Shown here in pieces: positions 9,049 through 17,660 of a stretch of 64,000 bases of DNA. The notes below the pieces were generated by a model. That model was given only the letters and a program-made list of their open reading frames with translations. It did no database searches and had not been told where the DNA came from. Position 1 is the first letter of the stretch; the number at the start of each line of letters is the position of its first letter. The position numbers and the translations under genes were made by a program. The DNA lies in assembly GCA_963666945.2 (NCBI GenBank), contig CAXXRT010000060.1:48384-112383 (forward strand), read 5' to 3'. The DNA is from G963666945 sp963666945 (GTDB lineage: Bacteria > Bacteroidota > Bacteroidia > Bacteroidales > Marinifilaceae).

Positions 9049-10870
9049 TTAGAATGATTGCATATTATGCAGTTTTTCGTATGTTCCTCTTTTTGCGACC
9101 AGTTCTTCGTGTGTGCCCCGTTCAACTATTTCCCCCTCGTTGAATACGCATATCATATCGGCATTCTTGATGGTAGACAGTCTGTGGGCAACAACTATGG
9201 AAGTTCTGTTTTGCATTAGCTTGTCGAGTGCATCCTGCACCAGTCTTTCCGATTCAGTGTCAAGAGCAGATGTTGCCTCGTCGAGAATCAAAATAGGGGG
9301 ATTTTTAAGTATTGCACGGGCAATGCTAAGTCTTTGTCTCTGTCCTCCCGATAGTTTCCCTCCACGGTCACCAATGTTAGTCTGATAGCCATTTTCGGTC
9401 TGCATTATGAAGTCGTGTGCATTGGCAATTTTTGCAGCAGCAATCACATCTTCTTCTTTAGCGTCATTTATTCCGAAGGCTATATTGTTGAATATTGAGT
9501 CGTTGAAAAGTATAGGATCCTGATTAACGTTACCCATAAGCTTTCTGAGACTGTTCATGGAAAGATCCCTGATATCGTGACCGTCTATAAATATTCCTCC
9601 TCCTTTTACATCGTAGAAGCGAGGAAGAAGATCAACGAATGTTGTCTTTCCTGAACCAGACTGACCGACAAGGGCAATGGTTTTTCCCTTAGGAATTAAA
9701 ACATTTATATTTTTAAGAACATCCTTTGAACTGTTGTAAGCAAAGGTTACATCCTGTATTCTATATTGTTGTTGAATTCTTTAAGTTCTTTAGCATCCTT
9801 TTTATCCTGTATAGAAGATTCGGTAGTCAGTATCATGTCTATCCTGTCCATAGAGCAAGTCCTTTTTGTATGCTGTAAAGAGCGTTGGAAAAGGCTTTTG
9901 CAGGATTGATTATAGAATAAAAAATAACCATATAGGCCATGAAATCCTGAGGCTTCAATGTTGAATCACCAGAAAGAATAAGTTGTCCTCCAAACCATAG
10001 CACAATAACAACAACAATAGTACCAAGGAATTCGCTCATAGGATGGGCAAGATACCTACGCCTCATAAGGTGGTTCATTATCCTGCGGTAATCATCATTG
10101 TCTTTACTGAAGGCTTCGTTCATATGTTTTTCTGCAGTGAAGGCCTTTATAATTCTAAGACCAGAAAGACTCTCTTCAATGAACGACAGAATCTGTCCCA
10201 TCTTATTTTGTCCCTCCATTGATGAGCGTTTAAGGGATTTTCCTACTCTGCCTATAATGGTTCCCGCAATGGGAAGAAGTATAAAGACAAATAGAGTAAG
10301 TTGCCAGCTCATTATTATCATCATAGCCAGATAAACAATAATGATGATAGGGTTTTTAAAGAACATCTCAAGAGAGTTCATTATAGAGTTTTCAACTTCC
10401 TGAACGTCACCAGTCATTCTGGCAAGTATATCCCCCTTTTTTTCTTCAGAAAAGAAAGGAAGAGGAAGTTGTAAAATCTTTTTATATATCAGATTTCTTA
10501 TATCCCTTACCACACCATTTCTTATATATACCATTTCATAAGCGGCAAGATACGAGAAAGCCGTTTTAAGTAGTACAGCTAGCACCATAACGCCTCCAAT
10601 AAGAATTAGAGCCGTTGGGGCTCCATAGTGATCTTTAATGGATGTGATGAAAAAGTAGAAGTTGTGTTTTACTGCATCAATGGTTATTTCCCATGGAACT
10701 TTTGTGGTCACATCTTCCTGGGTTCCAAAAAGAATTCCAAGTACGGGGGCCATCATAGCGAAAGAAGCTCCACCAAATGCGGCATGAAGGAAATTGAAAA
10801 GAATATTTCTCCCAAGTTTCCACTTGTATGGAGGAATAAAACGTTTTAGTATCTGAATAAAATCGTGCAT
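9049..10870 (-). pseudogene. MsbA-like ABC exporter (membrane plus ATPase), broken by two frameshifts
   Basis: The two halves of one exporter are in different frames. The N-terminal half (ATG at 10870; a TTG at 10891 also opens the frame) holds six membrane segments of an ABC exporter (FFSEEKKGDILARMTGDVQEVE) and reads out of frame at about 9857, just after YSIQKGLA. The next frame continues with SMDRIDMILTTESSIQDKK and hits a stop after about 9770. A third frame then resumes with IQDVTFAYNSSKDVLKNI, Walker A GQSGSGKT, signature LSGGQRQR and Walker B ILILDEATSA to the stop at 9049. Restoring one base at each site gives a normal protein of about 607 residues. A lipid A or phospholipid flippase is the usual role. 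Sequencing error is a real alternative to true decay. Confidence 0.85.
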
Positions 10871-10908
10871 CTGTTTTTTATAAATATTCAATTGTCAGAT
10901 GGAGCGCA

Positions 10909-10961
10909 CCATGATTTTATAATCATTATTCCTGTAGTATTTAATAATTCTAAAATCATGG
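10909..10961. repeat. 11-bp inverted repeat between purB and the ABC exporter
   Basis: An 11-base arm at 10909-10919 is perfectly complementary to 10951-10961, with a 31-base AT-rich spacer. It lies in the gap between the purB stop and the exporter start. It could be a stem at the end of the purB transcript or an operator; no known motif is recognised. Confidence 0.5.
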
Positions 10962-10987
10962 ACGGTACATCTTAATAAATAAAGGTA

Positions 10988-11014
10988 TATACCGGAGGAT
11001 TAAATTCCGGTATA
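10988..11014 (-). terminator. Hairpin overlapping the purB stop
   Basis: Perfect 9-bp arms at 10988-10996 and 11006-11014 flank the purB stop codon (11000-11002). No strong T-run follows on the minus strand, so termination is only possible; it may stabilise the 3' end. Confidence 0.35.
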
Positions 11015-12337
11015 ATTAGAAGGAGTTATAGTTTTTAGTTTTGCTTTTAATTCGTCGCTAATCTCAAGAGTATCGATAAATTCAGCAATGCTATTCTGAG
11101 TAACTTTAGTGTTTGTTCTTGTCAGTCCTTTTAGAGCCTCGTAAGGATTTGGATATCCCTGGCTTCTAAGTATGGTCTGTATAGCCTCAGCAACTACTGC
11201 CCAGTTGTTTTCCAAATCTGCCGCAAAGGCATCTCTGTTGATAATTAGTTTATCAAGACCCTTAAGGGTTGACTGGAAAGCGATAACTGTGTGAGCCAAA
11301 GGAATTCCAATATTTCTTAGTACTGTAGAGTCAGTAAGGTCTCTTTGTAGTCTTGAAACAGGAAGTTTATTGGTAAGATGCTCGAATATTGCATTTGCTA
11401 TACCAAGGTTACCCTCAGAGTTTTCAAAGTCAATAGGGTTAACTTTATGCGGCATAGCCGAAGAACCAACTTCACCTTCTTTGATCTTCTGTTTGAAATA
11501 TTCCATAGAGATATATGTCCAGAAGTCCCTGTCAAGGTCTAACAATATAGTGTTAATTCTTTTGAAGTTATCGAATATTGCACCGAAGTTATCGTAGTTA
11601 GAGATCTGAGTAGTATATTGTTCTCTTTCAAGTTTTAGAATATTGTTAACAAAGTGGTTTCCGAACTCTTTCCAGTCTATTTCAGGATAAGCCACTTTGT
11701 GCGCATTGAAGTTACCAGTAGCACCACCGAATTTGGCAGAGCAAGGAACCGCTTTAAGTAATTCCAGCTGTTTGGTAAGTCTGTAAATAAACACCCTTAT
11801 TTCTTTACCCAAACGTGTAGGCGATGCAGGCTGACCGTGAGTTCTGGCAAGCATGGCCACATCAACCCATTCTTCGGCAAGTTGCTCTAGTTTTGCAATA
11901 AGTTTATCTATCATAGGATAATAAACCTCGTGAGCAGCATCCCTTAGAGAGCAAGGAACCGATGTGTTGTTAATATCTTGAGATGTTAATCCAAAGTGGA
12001 TAAACTCTTTATATTTTTGAAGATTAAGTGCGTCGAATTTTTCTTTGATAAAGTATTCAACAGCTTTTACGTCGTGGTTTGTAATGCTTTCAATATCTTT
12101 AATTCGTTGAGCATCTTCCGTAGTGAAGTCCTGATATAGTTCACGAAGATTTTCGTATAAAGATTTATCAAAATCTTTAAGCTGCTCCAAAGGAATTTCG
12201 CAAAGAGCTATAAAATATTCAACTTCAACCATTACCCTGTAGCGAATCAATGCGCTTTCAGAAAAATATTTAGCAAGGCTTTCGGTTTTTGATCTGTATC
12301 TTCCGTCAATTGGTGATATAGCGTTTAATGCATCCAT
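11000..12337 (-). CDS. purB: Adenylosuccinate lyase
   Basis: 445 residues, about the normal length for this enzyme. It splits SAICAR to AICAR and adenylosuccinate to AMP, each releasing fumarate, in purine synthesis. The fumarase/lyase superfamily signature GSSAMPHKVNPIDFEN is present, as are the N-terminal AISPIDGRYRS and ARTHGQPASPTRLGKE segments, which carry active-site residues. It is transcribed toward the ABC exporter, but the 129-bp gap with an inverted repeat suggests separate transcripts. A TAnnTTTG box at 12381-12374 on the minus strand may be its -7 element, although no good -33 box is visible. Confidence 0.96.
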   Translation of the reverse strand: MDALNAISPIDGRYRSKTESLAKYFSESALIRYRVMVEVEYFIALCEIPLEQLKDFDKSLYENLRELYQDFTTEDAQRIKDIESITNHDVKAVEYFIKEKFDALNLQKYKEFIHFGLTSQDINNTSVPCSLRDAAHEVYYPMIDKLIAKLEQLAEEWVDVAMLARTHGQPASPTRLGKEIRVFIYRLTKQLELLKAVPCSAKFGGATGNFNAHKVAYPEIDWKEFGNHFVNNILKLEREQYTTQISNYDNFGAIFDNFKRINTILLDLDRDFWTYISMEYFKQKIKEGEVGSSAMPHKVNPIDFENSEGNLGIANAIFEHLTNKLPVSRLQRDLTDSTVLRNIGIPLAHTVIAFQSTLKGLDKLIINRDAFAADLENNWAVVAEAIQTILRSQGYPNPYEALKGLTRTNTKVTQNSIAEFIDTLEISDELKAKLKTITPSNYTGI

Positions 12338-12580
12338 TTCTTTATCTTTTTATTTGGTATTACTATTAGCTCACAAAATTAGTAAAAAATGCGATATAGT
12401 CCTGATTTAATATTAATTGTTTGATTCAAGAAGCTTATTATATGTCTTGTGCAGGAATATATTTATTTAGTAACTACAGATATAAATTGTTGGTATTTCA
12501 AAATTATTTATGAATATAATATTACTAAAAATCAAGCAGGTTAGTTATATTTGTTATCGAATATATAAAAAATGAATTAA

Positions 12581-13360
12581 ATGAACATGTTTAGGGGTTT
12601 TGGATACGGATTGGGAACTTATGGCAAGGCCATGAACCTTATATTCAACAAAGGTATGGCCTGGTTTTTTCTTTTCCCTTTGCTATTGAATATATTGCTT
12701 TTCTGGATAGGAACTGAACTGATATCGGGGATTACCAGCGATATAAAGCAATGGGTTGATAGTTACATTTCAGGGTTGGATATAGGATTTCTGAATAACG
12801 GAGGATTTAAGACAGGTCTTATGTGGGCTATCAAGATACTTGTCAGGGTAGGGTATTTCTTTGCATTCGCATTTTTCGGTGGGTATATAATTGTGGCCAT
12901 TATGTCGCCCGTGTTTTCATGGATTTCAGAAAGAACAGAAAAGGCACTTACAGGAAAAAATTATCCTTTCAGTTTTACCCAGCTTTTAAAAGATGTGGCC
13001 AGAGGACTTGCAATAGTTATAAGGAATGTGTTTTTGGAATTAATTATCGGTCTTGCCTTATTTATTCTTAGTTTCATCCCTCTTGTGGGTCTTGTTACAC
13101 CTGTAATCATGTTCCTAGTGACCTCATATTTTTATGGATTCTCCTTCCTCGATTATGCAATAGAGAGAAAGAGGATGAATGTTGGAGAGAGTGTAGAGTA
13201 TATGAGAAGTAACAAAGGAATGGTTATGGGTAACGGATTCTTGTTTGCATTGTCGCTGTTAATACCTTTCTGCGGTGTGATGCTTTCCGGCTTTATTGCT
13301 ATTGTTTCTGTTGTTGCAGGGACTATTGCCGTTGCTGAATATCATAGATCGCAAAGATAA
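12581..13360 (+). CDS. EI24/CysZ-like integral membrane protein
   Basis: 259 residues, strongly hydrophobic, with four to six membrane segments (for example AWFFLFPLLLNILLFWIG and FFAFAFFGGYIIVAIMSP) and the FGYGLGTYGKA-type N-terminus seen in EI24-domain proteins of Bacteroidetes. CysZ, a relative, is a sulfate permease, but many members have no assigned substrate, so transport of a small anion is only a suggestion. Transcribed away from purB. A TATATTTG box at 12546-12553 is a possible -7 element. A long hairpin follows the gene. Confidence 0.78.
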   Translation: MNMFRGFGYGLGTYGKAMNLIFNKGMAWFFLFPLLLNILLFWIGTELISGITSDIKQWVDSYISGLDIGFLNNGGFKTGLMWAIKILVRVGYFFAFAFFGGYIIVAIMSPVFSWISERTEKALTGKNYPFSFTQLLKDVARGLAIVIRNVFLELIIGLALFILSFIPLVGLVTPVIMFLVTSYFYGFSFLDYAIERKRMNVGESVEYMRSNKGMVMGNGFLFALSLLIPFCGVMLSGFIAIVSVVAGTIAVAEYHRSQR

Positions 13361-13397
13361 AACTCAAGTTTTTATACTATTTATACTTTAAGATAAT

Positions 13398-13460
13398 CCG
13401 GGATTAAGGAAATAGTTATTGTATTTAACAATAATTTCCTGTAATTCCGGTTTTGTTTTG
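13398..13460 (+). terminator. Long hairpin after the EI24 gene
   Basis: Arms 13398-13421 and 13429-13450 are complementary over most of about 22 bases with small bulges, followed by a T-rich run. It probably ends the EI24 transcript. The rest of the 486-base gap to hsdM holds the 11-bp repeat array and a possible promoter (TATATTTG at 13731-13738). Confidence 0.55.
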
Positions 13461-13525
13461 GTGTTTACCACAGCCTGCTTTTTCGCATGCCTTAAGCCTG
13501 CTTTTTACTATGTTTTTACTATTGA

Positions 13526-13569
13526 GCTAGTAGTAACCTAGTACAAACCTAGTACAAACCTAGTAAAAG
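13526..13569 (+). repeat. Four tandem 11-bp units (consensus SCTAGTACAAA)
   Basis: Four head-to-tail 11-bp units: GCTAGTAGTAA, CCTAGTACAAA twice, then CCTAGTAAAAG. The array is intergenic, about 280 bp upstream of hsdM. A same-length array of the same unit lies at 46860-46903 in the opposite orientation. The sequence just before both arrays (CCTG, T-run, TACTA) is also similar, suggesting a longer dispersed element. Confidence 0.8.
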
Positions 13570-13846
13570 CACTGGGGATTGTGAGGGGGAGATATGGGGA
13601 GATGACTTAGTCTTTATTAGGGATTGTGTTTAATTAAATGTTTGTCCTTAAAAAAAGTTTACATGATTTTCTAATCATGGTATGAGTTTATCATTTGTCT
13701 TTTTTGCTAAAATTATGACTTATTTATTTATATATTTGAAATTATTTAGTAAAGTTGTGTTTAAATCACTGCCAAATGGAAGTATATGCAACTAATGTAT
13801 GATAAATAGAACTACAAGTTAAGATACTGGAAAACAAAAATATACA

Positions 13847-15394
13847 ATGACAAGTACTAGACAAAGAGCTGAGCTACAAGCTCAAATTTGGAGAATTGCC
13901 AACGAAGTACGTGGCTCTGTTGATGGATGGGATTTTAAACATTTTGTGTTAGGAACTCTCTTCTATCGTTTTATTAGTGAAAATTTCACCAATTATATTG
14001 AAGGAGGAGACGAGAGTGTTGATTATGCTAATCTGCCTGATGAAGTTATAACACCTGAGATTAAAGATGATGCTATTAAGACTAAAGGGTATTTTATATA
14101 TCCTGGTCAGCTTTTTGTAAATATCGCAAAAAATGCCAATACCAATGCAAACCTTAATACAGATTTGGCTGCAATTTTCTCAGCCATAGAAAGCTCTGCC
14201 AGTGGTTATCCATCAGAAGATGATATAAAAGGATTGTTTGCAGATTTTGATACTACCAGTACACGACTAGGTAACACTGTAGAAAATAAAAACAGTCGTC
14301 TTGCAGCAGTTCTAAAGGGAGTGGAAGGGTTAAATTTTGGCAATTTTGAAGACAATCATATCGACCTTTTTGGTGATGCCTATGAGTTTCTTATTTCCAA
14401 TTATGCAGCCAATGCAGGAAAGTCGGGAGGTGAGTTTTTTACCCCTCAAAGCGTATCTAAGCTTATAGCACAACTGGCCATGCACAAACAGGAGACAGTA
14501 AATAAGATTTATGACCCTGCTGCAGGTTCAGGCTCTTTACTTCTTCAGGCGAAAAAACATTTCGACAATCATATTATTCAAGATGGATTTTTTGGTCAGG
14601 AGATAAACCACACCACCTATAACCTTGCCCGTATGAATATGTTTCTGCATAACATTAACTACGACAAGTTTAATATTGTGCTTGGTAATACCCTCCTAGA
14701 TCCTCAATTACGAGATGATAAACCCTTTGATGCCATTGTCTCCAATCCTCCCTATTCGGTAAAATGGATAGGAAGTGATGACCCAACCCTTATTAACGAC
14801 GACCGTTTTGCCCCTGCCGGAGTTCTTGCTCCCAAATCGAAAGCAGACTTTGCCTTTGTGCTTCATGCACTTAGTTATCTTTCTGGTAAAGGAAGGGCAG
14901 CTATTGTCTGTTTTCCCGGTATTTTTTATCGAAATGGCGCTGAACAGAAGATTAGAAAATACCTGGTAGATAATAACTTTGTAGAAACAGTTATTTCTCT
15001 GGCTCCAAACCTTTTCTTTGGAACTTCTATAGCTGTAAACATTCTTGTTCTTTCAAAACATAAGAGCGATAATAAAACCCAGTTTATTGATGCCAGTGGA
15101 AAGAATTTCTTTAAAAAAGAGACCAATAACAATATTCTTACCGATGACCATATTAAACAAATTATGGGAATGTTCGATAGCAAAGAGGATGTTGAGCATG
15201 TGGCAAAATCAATTGATAATAATATAATTGCGCAGAATGATTACAATCTCTCTGTAAGTTCTTATGTTGAACCGGAAGATACAAGTGAAGAGATCGATAT
15301 AGTAGAGCTAAACAAAGAGATAGCTGCTACGGTGAGTAAGATTGACGTGCTTCGTAGGGATATTGATGCAATAGTAAAGGAGATTGAGGAATGA
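13847..15394 (+). CDS. hsdM: Type I restriction-modification DNA methyltransferase subunit
   Basis: 515 residues. An N-terminal HsdM helical domain (AELQAQIWRIANEVRGSVDG) is followed by an N6-adenine methyltransferase domain with the SAM-binding motif DPAAGSG (223-229) and catalytic NPPY (300-303). The C-terminal tail is a coiled coil (IDIVELNKEIAATVSKIDVL). It transfers methyl groups to adenine in both halves of a bipartite site chosen by HsdS. First gene of the RM operon; its TGA overlaps the ATG of the RhuM gene, so the two are translationally coupled. Length is normal for the EcoR124-like (type IC) group. Confidence 0.96.
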   Translation: MTSTRQRAELQAQIWRIANEVRGSVDGWDFKHFVLGTLFYRFISENFTNYIEGGDESVDYANLPDEVITPEIKDDAIKTKGYFIYPGQLFVNIAKNANTNANLNTDLAAIFSAIESSASGYPSEDDIKGLFADFDTTSTRLGNTVENKNSRLAAVLKGVEGLNFGNFEDNHIDLFGDAYEFLISNYAANAGKSGGEFFTPQSVSKLIAQLAMHKQETVNKIYDPAAGSGSLLLQAKKHFDNHIIQDGFFGQEINHTTYNLARMNMFLHNINYDKFNIVLGNTLLDPQLRDDKPFDAIVSNPPYSVKWIGSDDPTLINDDRFAPAGVLAPKSKADFAFVLHALSYLSGKGRAAIVCFPGIFYRNGAEQKIRKYLVDNNFVETVISLAPNLFFGTSIAVNILVLSKHKSDNKTQFIDASGKNFFKKETNNNILTDDHIKQIMGMFDSKEDVEHVAKSIDNNIIAQNDYNLSVSSYVEPEDTSEEIDIVELNKEIAATVSKIDVLRRDIDAIVKEIEE

Positions 15395-16413
15395 GTAAAC
15401 TAGCTAAAGAAGTTATTATTTATAGGAGTGCTGACGGTATTTCTGAACTTTCTGTTCATCTGGAAAACGAAGATGTTTGGCTGACTCAAAAACAACTGGT
15501 TGAGCTTTATCAAACTGCAAAATCAACAGTAAGTGAGCATATTAAAAACATTTATCACGACGAAGAATTAACCCCTGAAGCAACTGTTCGGAAAATCCGA
15601 ACAGTTCAAAAAGAAGGGAATAGGGAGGTTTCGCGCGAGTTGGACTATTATAATCTTGATATGATTATTGCCTTAGGATATAGAATTAATTCTAAGATAG
15701 CTACACGTTTTCGTCAATGGGCAACAAGCCGCCTTAAAGAGTATATTGTTAAAGGTTTTACAATGGACGATGAACGCCTAAAAAACCTTGGTGGTGGCAA
15801 TTACTGGAAAGAACTGCTCGATCGTATCCGTGATATTCGTTCCAGTGAAAAGGTAATGTATCGTCAGGTACTTGAATTATATTCTACTGCAAGTGATTAC
15901 GACCCTAAAAGTGAAGAGAGTATCACATTTTTTAAGATCGTTCAAAACAAACTTCATTTTGCAGCCCATGGTAATACAGCAAGTGAGGTTATCTATCTGC
16001 GTGTTGATAGTGATAAACCATTTGCAGGGTTAACCAGCTTTAAGGGAAGTCAGCCAACACAGGCAGAAGCTATGATTGCCAAAAATTATCTGAGTGAGAA
16101 AGAGCTGAAAGTTCTTAATAACCTTGTTTCAGCATATTTCGATTTAGCAGAACTTAATGCCATTGAAGAAAGAGAAATGAGAATGGCAGATTTTGTTAGG
16201 GAGCTTGATACCATACTCTCATCAGCCGGGAGAAAACTGCTGGATAATGCAGGTCAAATATCTTCTAGCAAAGCAAAAGAGAAAGCAAAGCTTGAGTATA
16301 AAAAATACAAAGCCAAGACACTGGAGAGTGTAGAAGAGGAGTATTTAAAAACAATCTCTATGTTGGAAAAACAGGCAAAAAAGCAAAGCCGTAATAACAA
16401 AAATAAGGCATGA
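15391..16413 (+). CDS. RhuM-family protein inside the type I RM operon
   Basis: 340 residues. The N-terminal half, with ENEDVWLTQKQLVELYQTAK and STVSEHIKNIYHDEEL, is the RhuM-type winged-helix-like region; LDYYNLDMIIALGYRINS and FRQWATSRLKEYIVKGF follow, both hallmarks of the virulence RhuM family. The C-terminus is lysine-rich with coiled-coil character. It overlaps hsdM by 4 bp and hsdS by 4 bp (ATGA type), so it is a true member of the operon. The biochemical role is unknown. A DNA-binding or regulatory or accessory role in the RM system is inferred from position only. Full length. Confidence 0.88.
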   Translation: MSKLAKEVIIYRSADGISELSVHLENEDVWLTQKQLVELYQTAKSTVSEHIKNIYHDEELTPEATVRKIRTVQKEGNREVSRELDYYNLDMIIALGYRINSKIATRFRQWATSRLKEYIVKGFTMDDERLKNLGGGNYWKELLDRIRDIRSSEKVMYRQVLELYSTASDYDPKSEESITFFKIVQNKLHFAAHGNTASEVIYLRVDSDKPFAGLTSFKGSQPTQAEAMIAKNYLSEKELKVLNNLVSAYFDLAELNAIEEREMRMADFVRELDTILSSAGRKLLDNAGQISSSKAKEKAKLEYKKYKAKTLESVEEEYLKTISMLEKQAKKQSRNNKNKA

Positions 16414-17621
16414 AAAATATAAAACCACAGAATACACAAGGCACTCAGAAAAATAGCTTTATGGAAAAGTTGTTAGAGGGAGTTGAGGTTGAGTGGAAGA
16501 GTTTGGGGGAGGTTGCAGAAATAAAAACAGGAAAAGGTGTTACCAAAAAAGATTGTTCCGAAACAGGAAAATATCCCATAATAAGTGGAGGGAAAGAATT
16601 AATGGGATTTATCAACATATTTAATAGAATTGAAAATACTGTTACAATATCGAGGGTAGGTGCTAATGCAGGCTATATTAACTATATTTATAGAAAATTC
16701 TATTTGAATGATAAATGTTTTTCAGTTATACCACACAATTCTACTAATACTAAGAATAGAATCAACACTAAGTATTTATATTACTTTTTAAAATCAATTG
16801 AGCAAAATATCATTAGTTTGCAAAGCGAAGGAGGTGTACCTACAATTAATACAACAAAAGTTTCTAAACTCCAAATCCCCATCCCCCCACTAAAAGTACA
16901 AAAAGAGATAGTTCGAATTCTCGACACTTTTACAGAGCTTACAGCAGAGCTTACAGCAGAGCTTACAGCACGTAAAAAGCAGTATAACTATTATCGTGAT
17001 GAGCTGTTGAGTTTTGAAGAGGGTGAAGTTGAGTGGAAGAGTTTGGGGGATAAAGACTTTTTTGAAGTAGCCTCAGGTGGCACACCATCAAAATCAAAAC
17101 AAGAATATTGGGATAAAGGAAGAATTCCTTGGCTTAAATCAGAATCTTGTAATAATAAACCTGTATATTCGGCTAGTAATTATATAACAGAATTAGGCCT
17201 AAAAAAATCAAGTGCTAAACTTTTAAATAAAGATACTACTTTAATAGCTCTAGTAGGTGCTACCATTTTTAAAACTGCATATTTAGAATTTCAAAGCACA
17301 ACGAATCAGAATATTGCCAGCATAAAATCTACAAAGCCAGAAGTTGTAAATGATAAGTTTGTGTTTTACTATATAACCAATTTATACGAAGTGCTTAAAG
17401 CGGAAATGCGAAATTATGGTATGCTTAATCTTACAAAATTAAGACAATTCAAAATTCCAATACCGCCACTTAAAAGCCAGAAAAAGATAGTCTCCATCTT
17501 AGACAAATTCGATACTCTAACTAACTCAATAAGTGAAGGTCTCCCAAAGGAGATAGAGCTAAGAAAGAAGCAGTATGAATACTACCGAGATATGTTACTA
17601 ACTTTCCCTAAAGATAATTGA
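16410..17621 (+). CDS. hsdS: Type I restriction-modification specificity subunit
   Basis: 403 residues with two target-recognition domains, each starting with EVEWKSLG (about residues 27 and 207) and each followed by a helical spacer (IPIPPLKVQKEIVRILDTF and IPIPPLKSQKKIVSILDKF). The central spacer carries three copies of ELTA (codons 176-187) before RKKQYNYYRDELL. Repeat number in this position sets the length of the non-specific gap in the EcoR124I/II recognition sites. The first ATG overlaps the RhuM stop; Met18 (16461) is an equally good start. HsdS determines where both HsdM and HsdR act. Confidence 0.94.
   Translation: MKNIKPQNTQGTQKNSFMEKLLEGVEVEWKSLGEVAEIKTGKGVTKKDCSETGKYPIISGGKELMGFINIFNRIENTVTISRVGANAGYINYIYRKFYLNDKCFSVIPHNSTNTKNRINTKYLYYFLKSIEQNIISLQSEGGVPTINTTKVSKLQIPIPPLKVQKEIVRILDTFTELTAELTAELTARKKQYNYYRDELLSFEEGEVEWKSLGDKDFFEVASGGTPSKSKQEYWDKGRIPWLKSESCNNKPVYSASNYITELGLKKSSAKLLNKDTTLIALVGATIFKTAYLEFQSTTNQNIASIKSTKPEVVNDKFVFYYITNLYEVLKAEMRNYGMLNLTKLRQFKIPIPPLKSQKKIVSILDKFDTLTNSISEGLPKEIELRKKQYEYYRDMLLTFPKDN
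16488..16510 (+). repeat. 23-bp direct repeat, copy 1 (start of first HsdS recognition domain)
   Basis: Identical over 23 bases to 17028-17050. It encodes VEWKSLG at the beginning of each target-recognition domain, 540 bp apart and in the same frame. Such identity inside hsdS is a possible site for recombination of recognition domains. Confidence 0.85.
16935..16970 (+). repeat. Three tandem 12-bp repeats (ELTA) in the hsdS spacer
   Basis: GAGCTTACAGCA is repeated exactly three times and in frame, encoding ELTA-ELTA-ELTA between the two recognition domains. Slippage would change HsdS by whole four-residue steps without breaking the frame. Confidence 0.95.
17028..17050 (+). repeat. 23-bp direct repeat, copy 2 (start of second HsdS recognition domain)
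   Basis: Second exact copy of the sequence at 16488-16510. Confidence 0.85.
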
Positions 17622-17660
17622 TACCGAATTATTTGCTAGAAAACATTAACCTATAAACTA

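Noticed and set aside
13361..13846. Repeat units before hsdM considered as a CRISPR array
   Set aside because: The units are 11 bp and contiguous with no spacers, and there are no cas genes.
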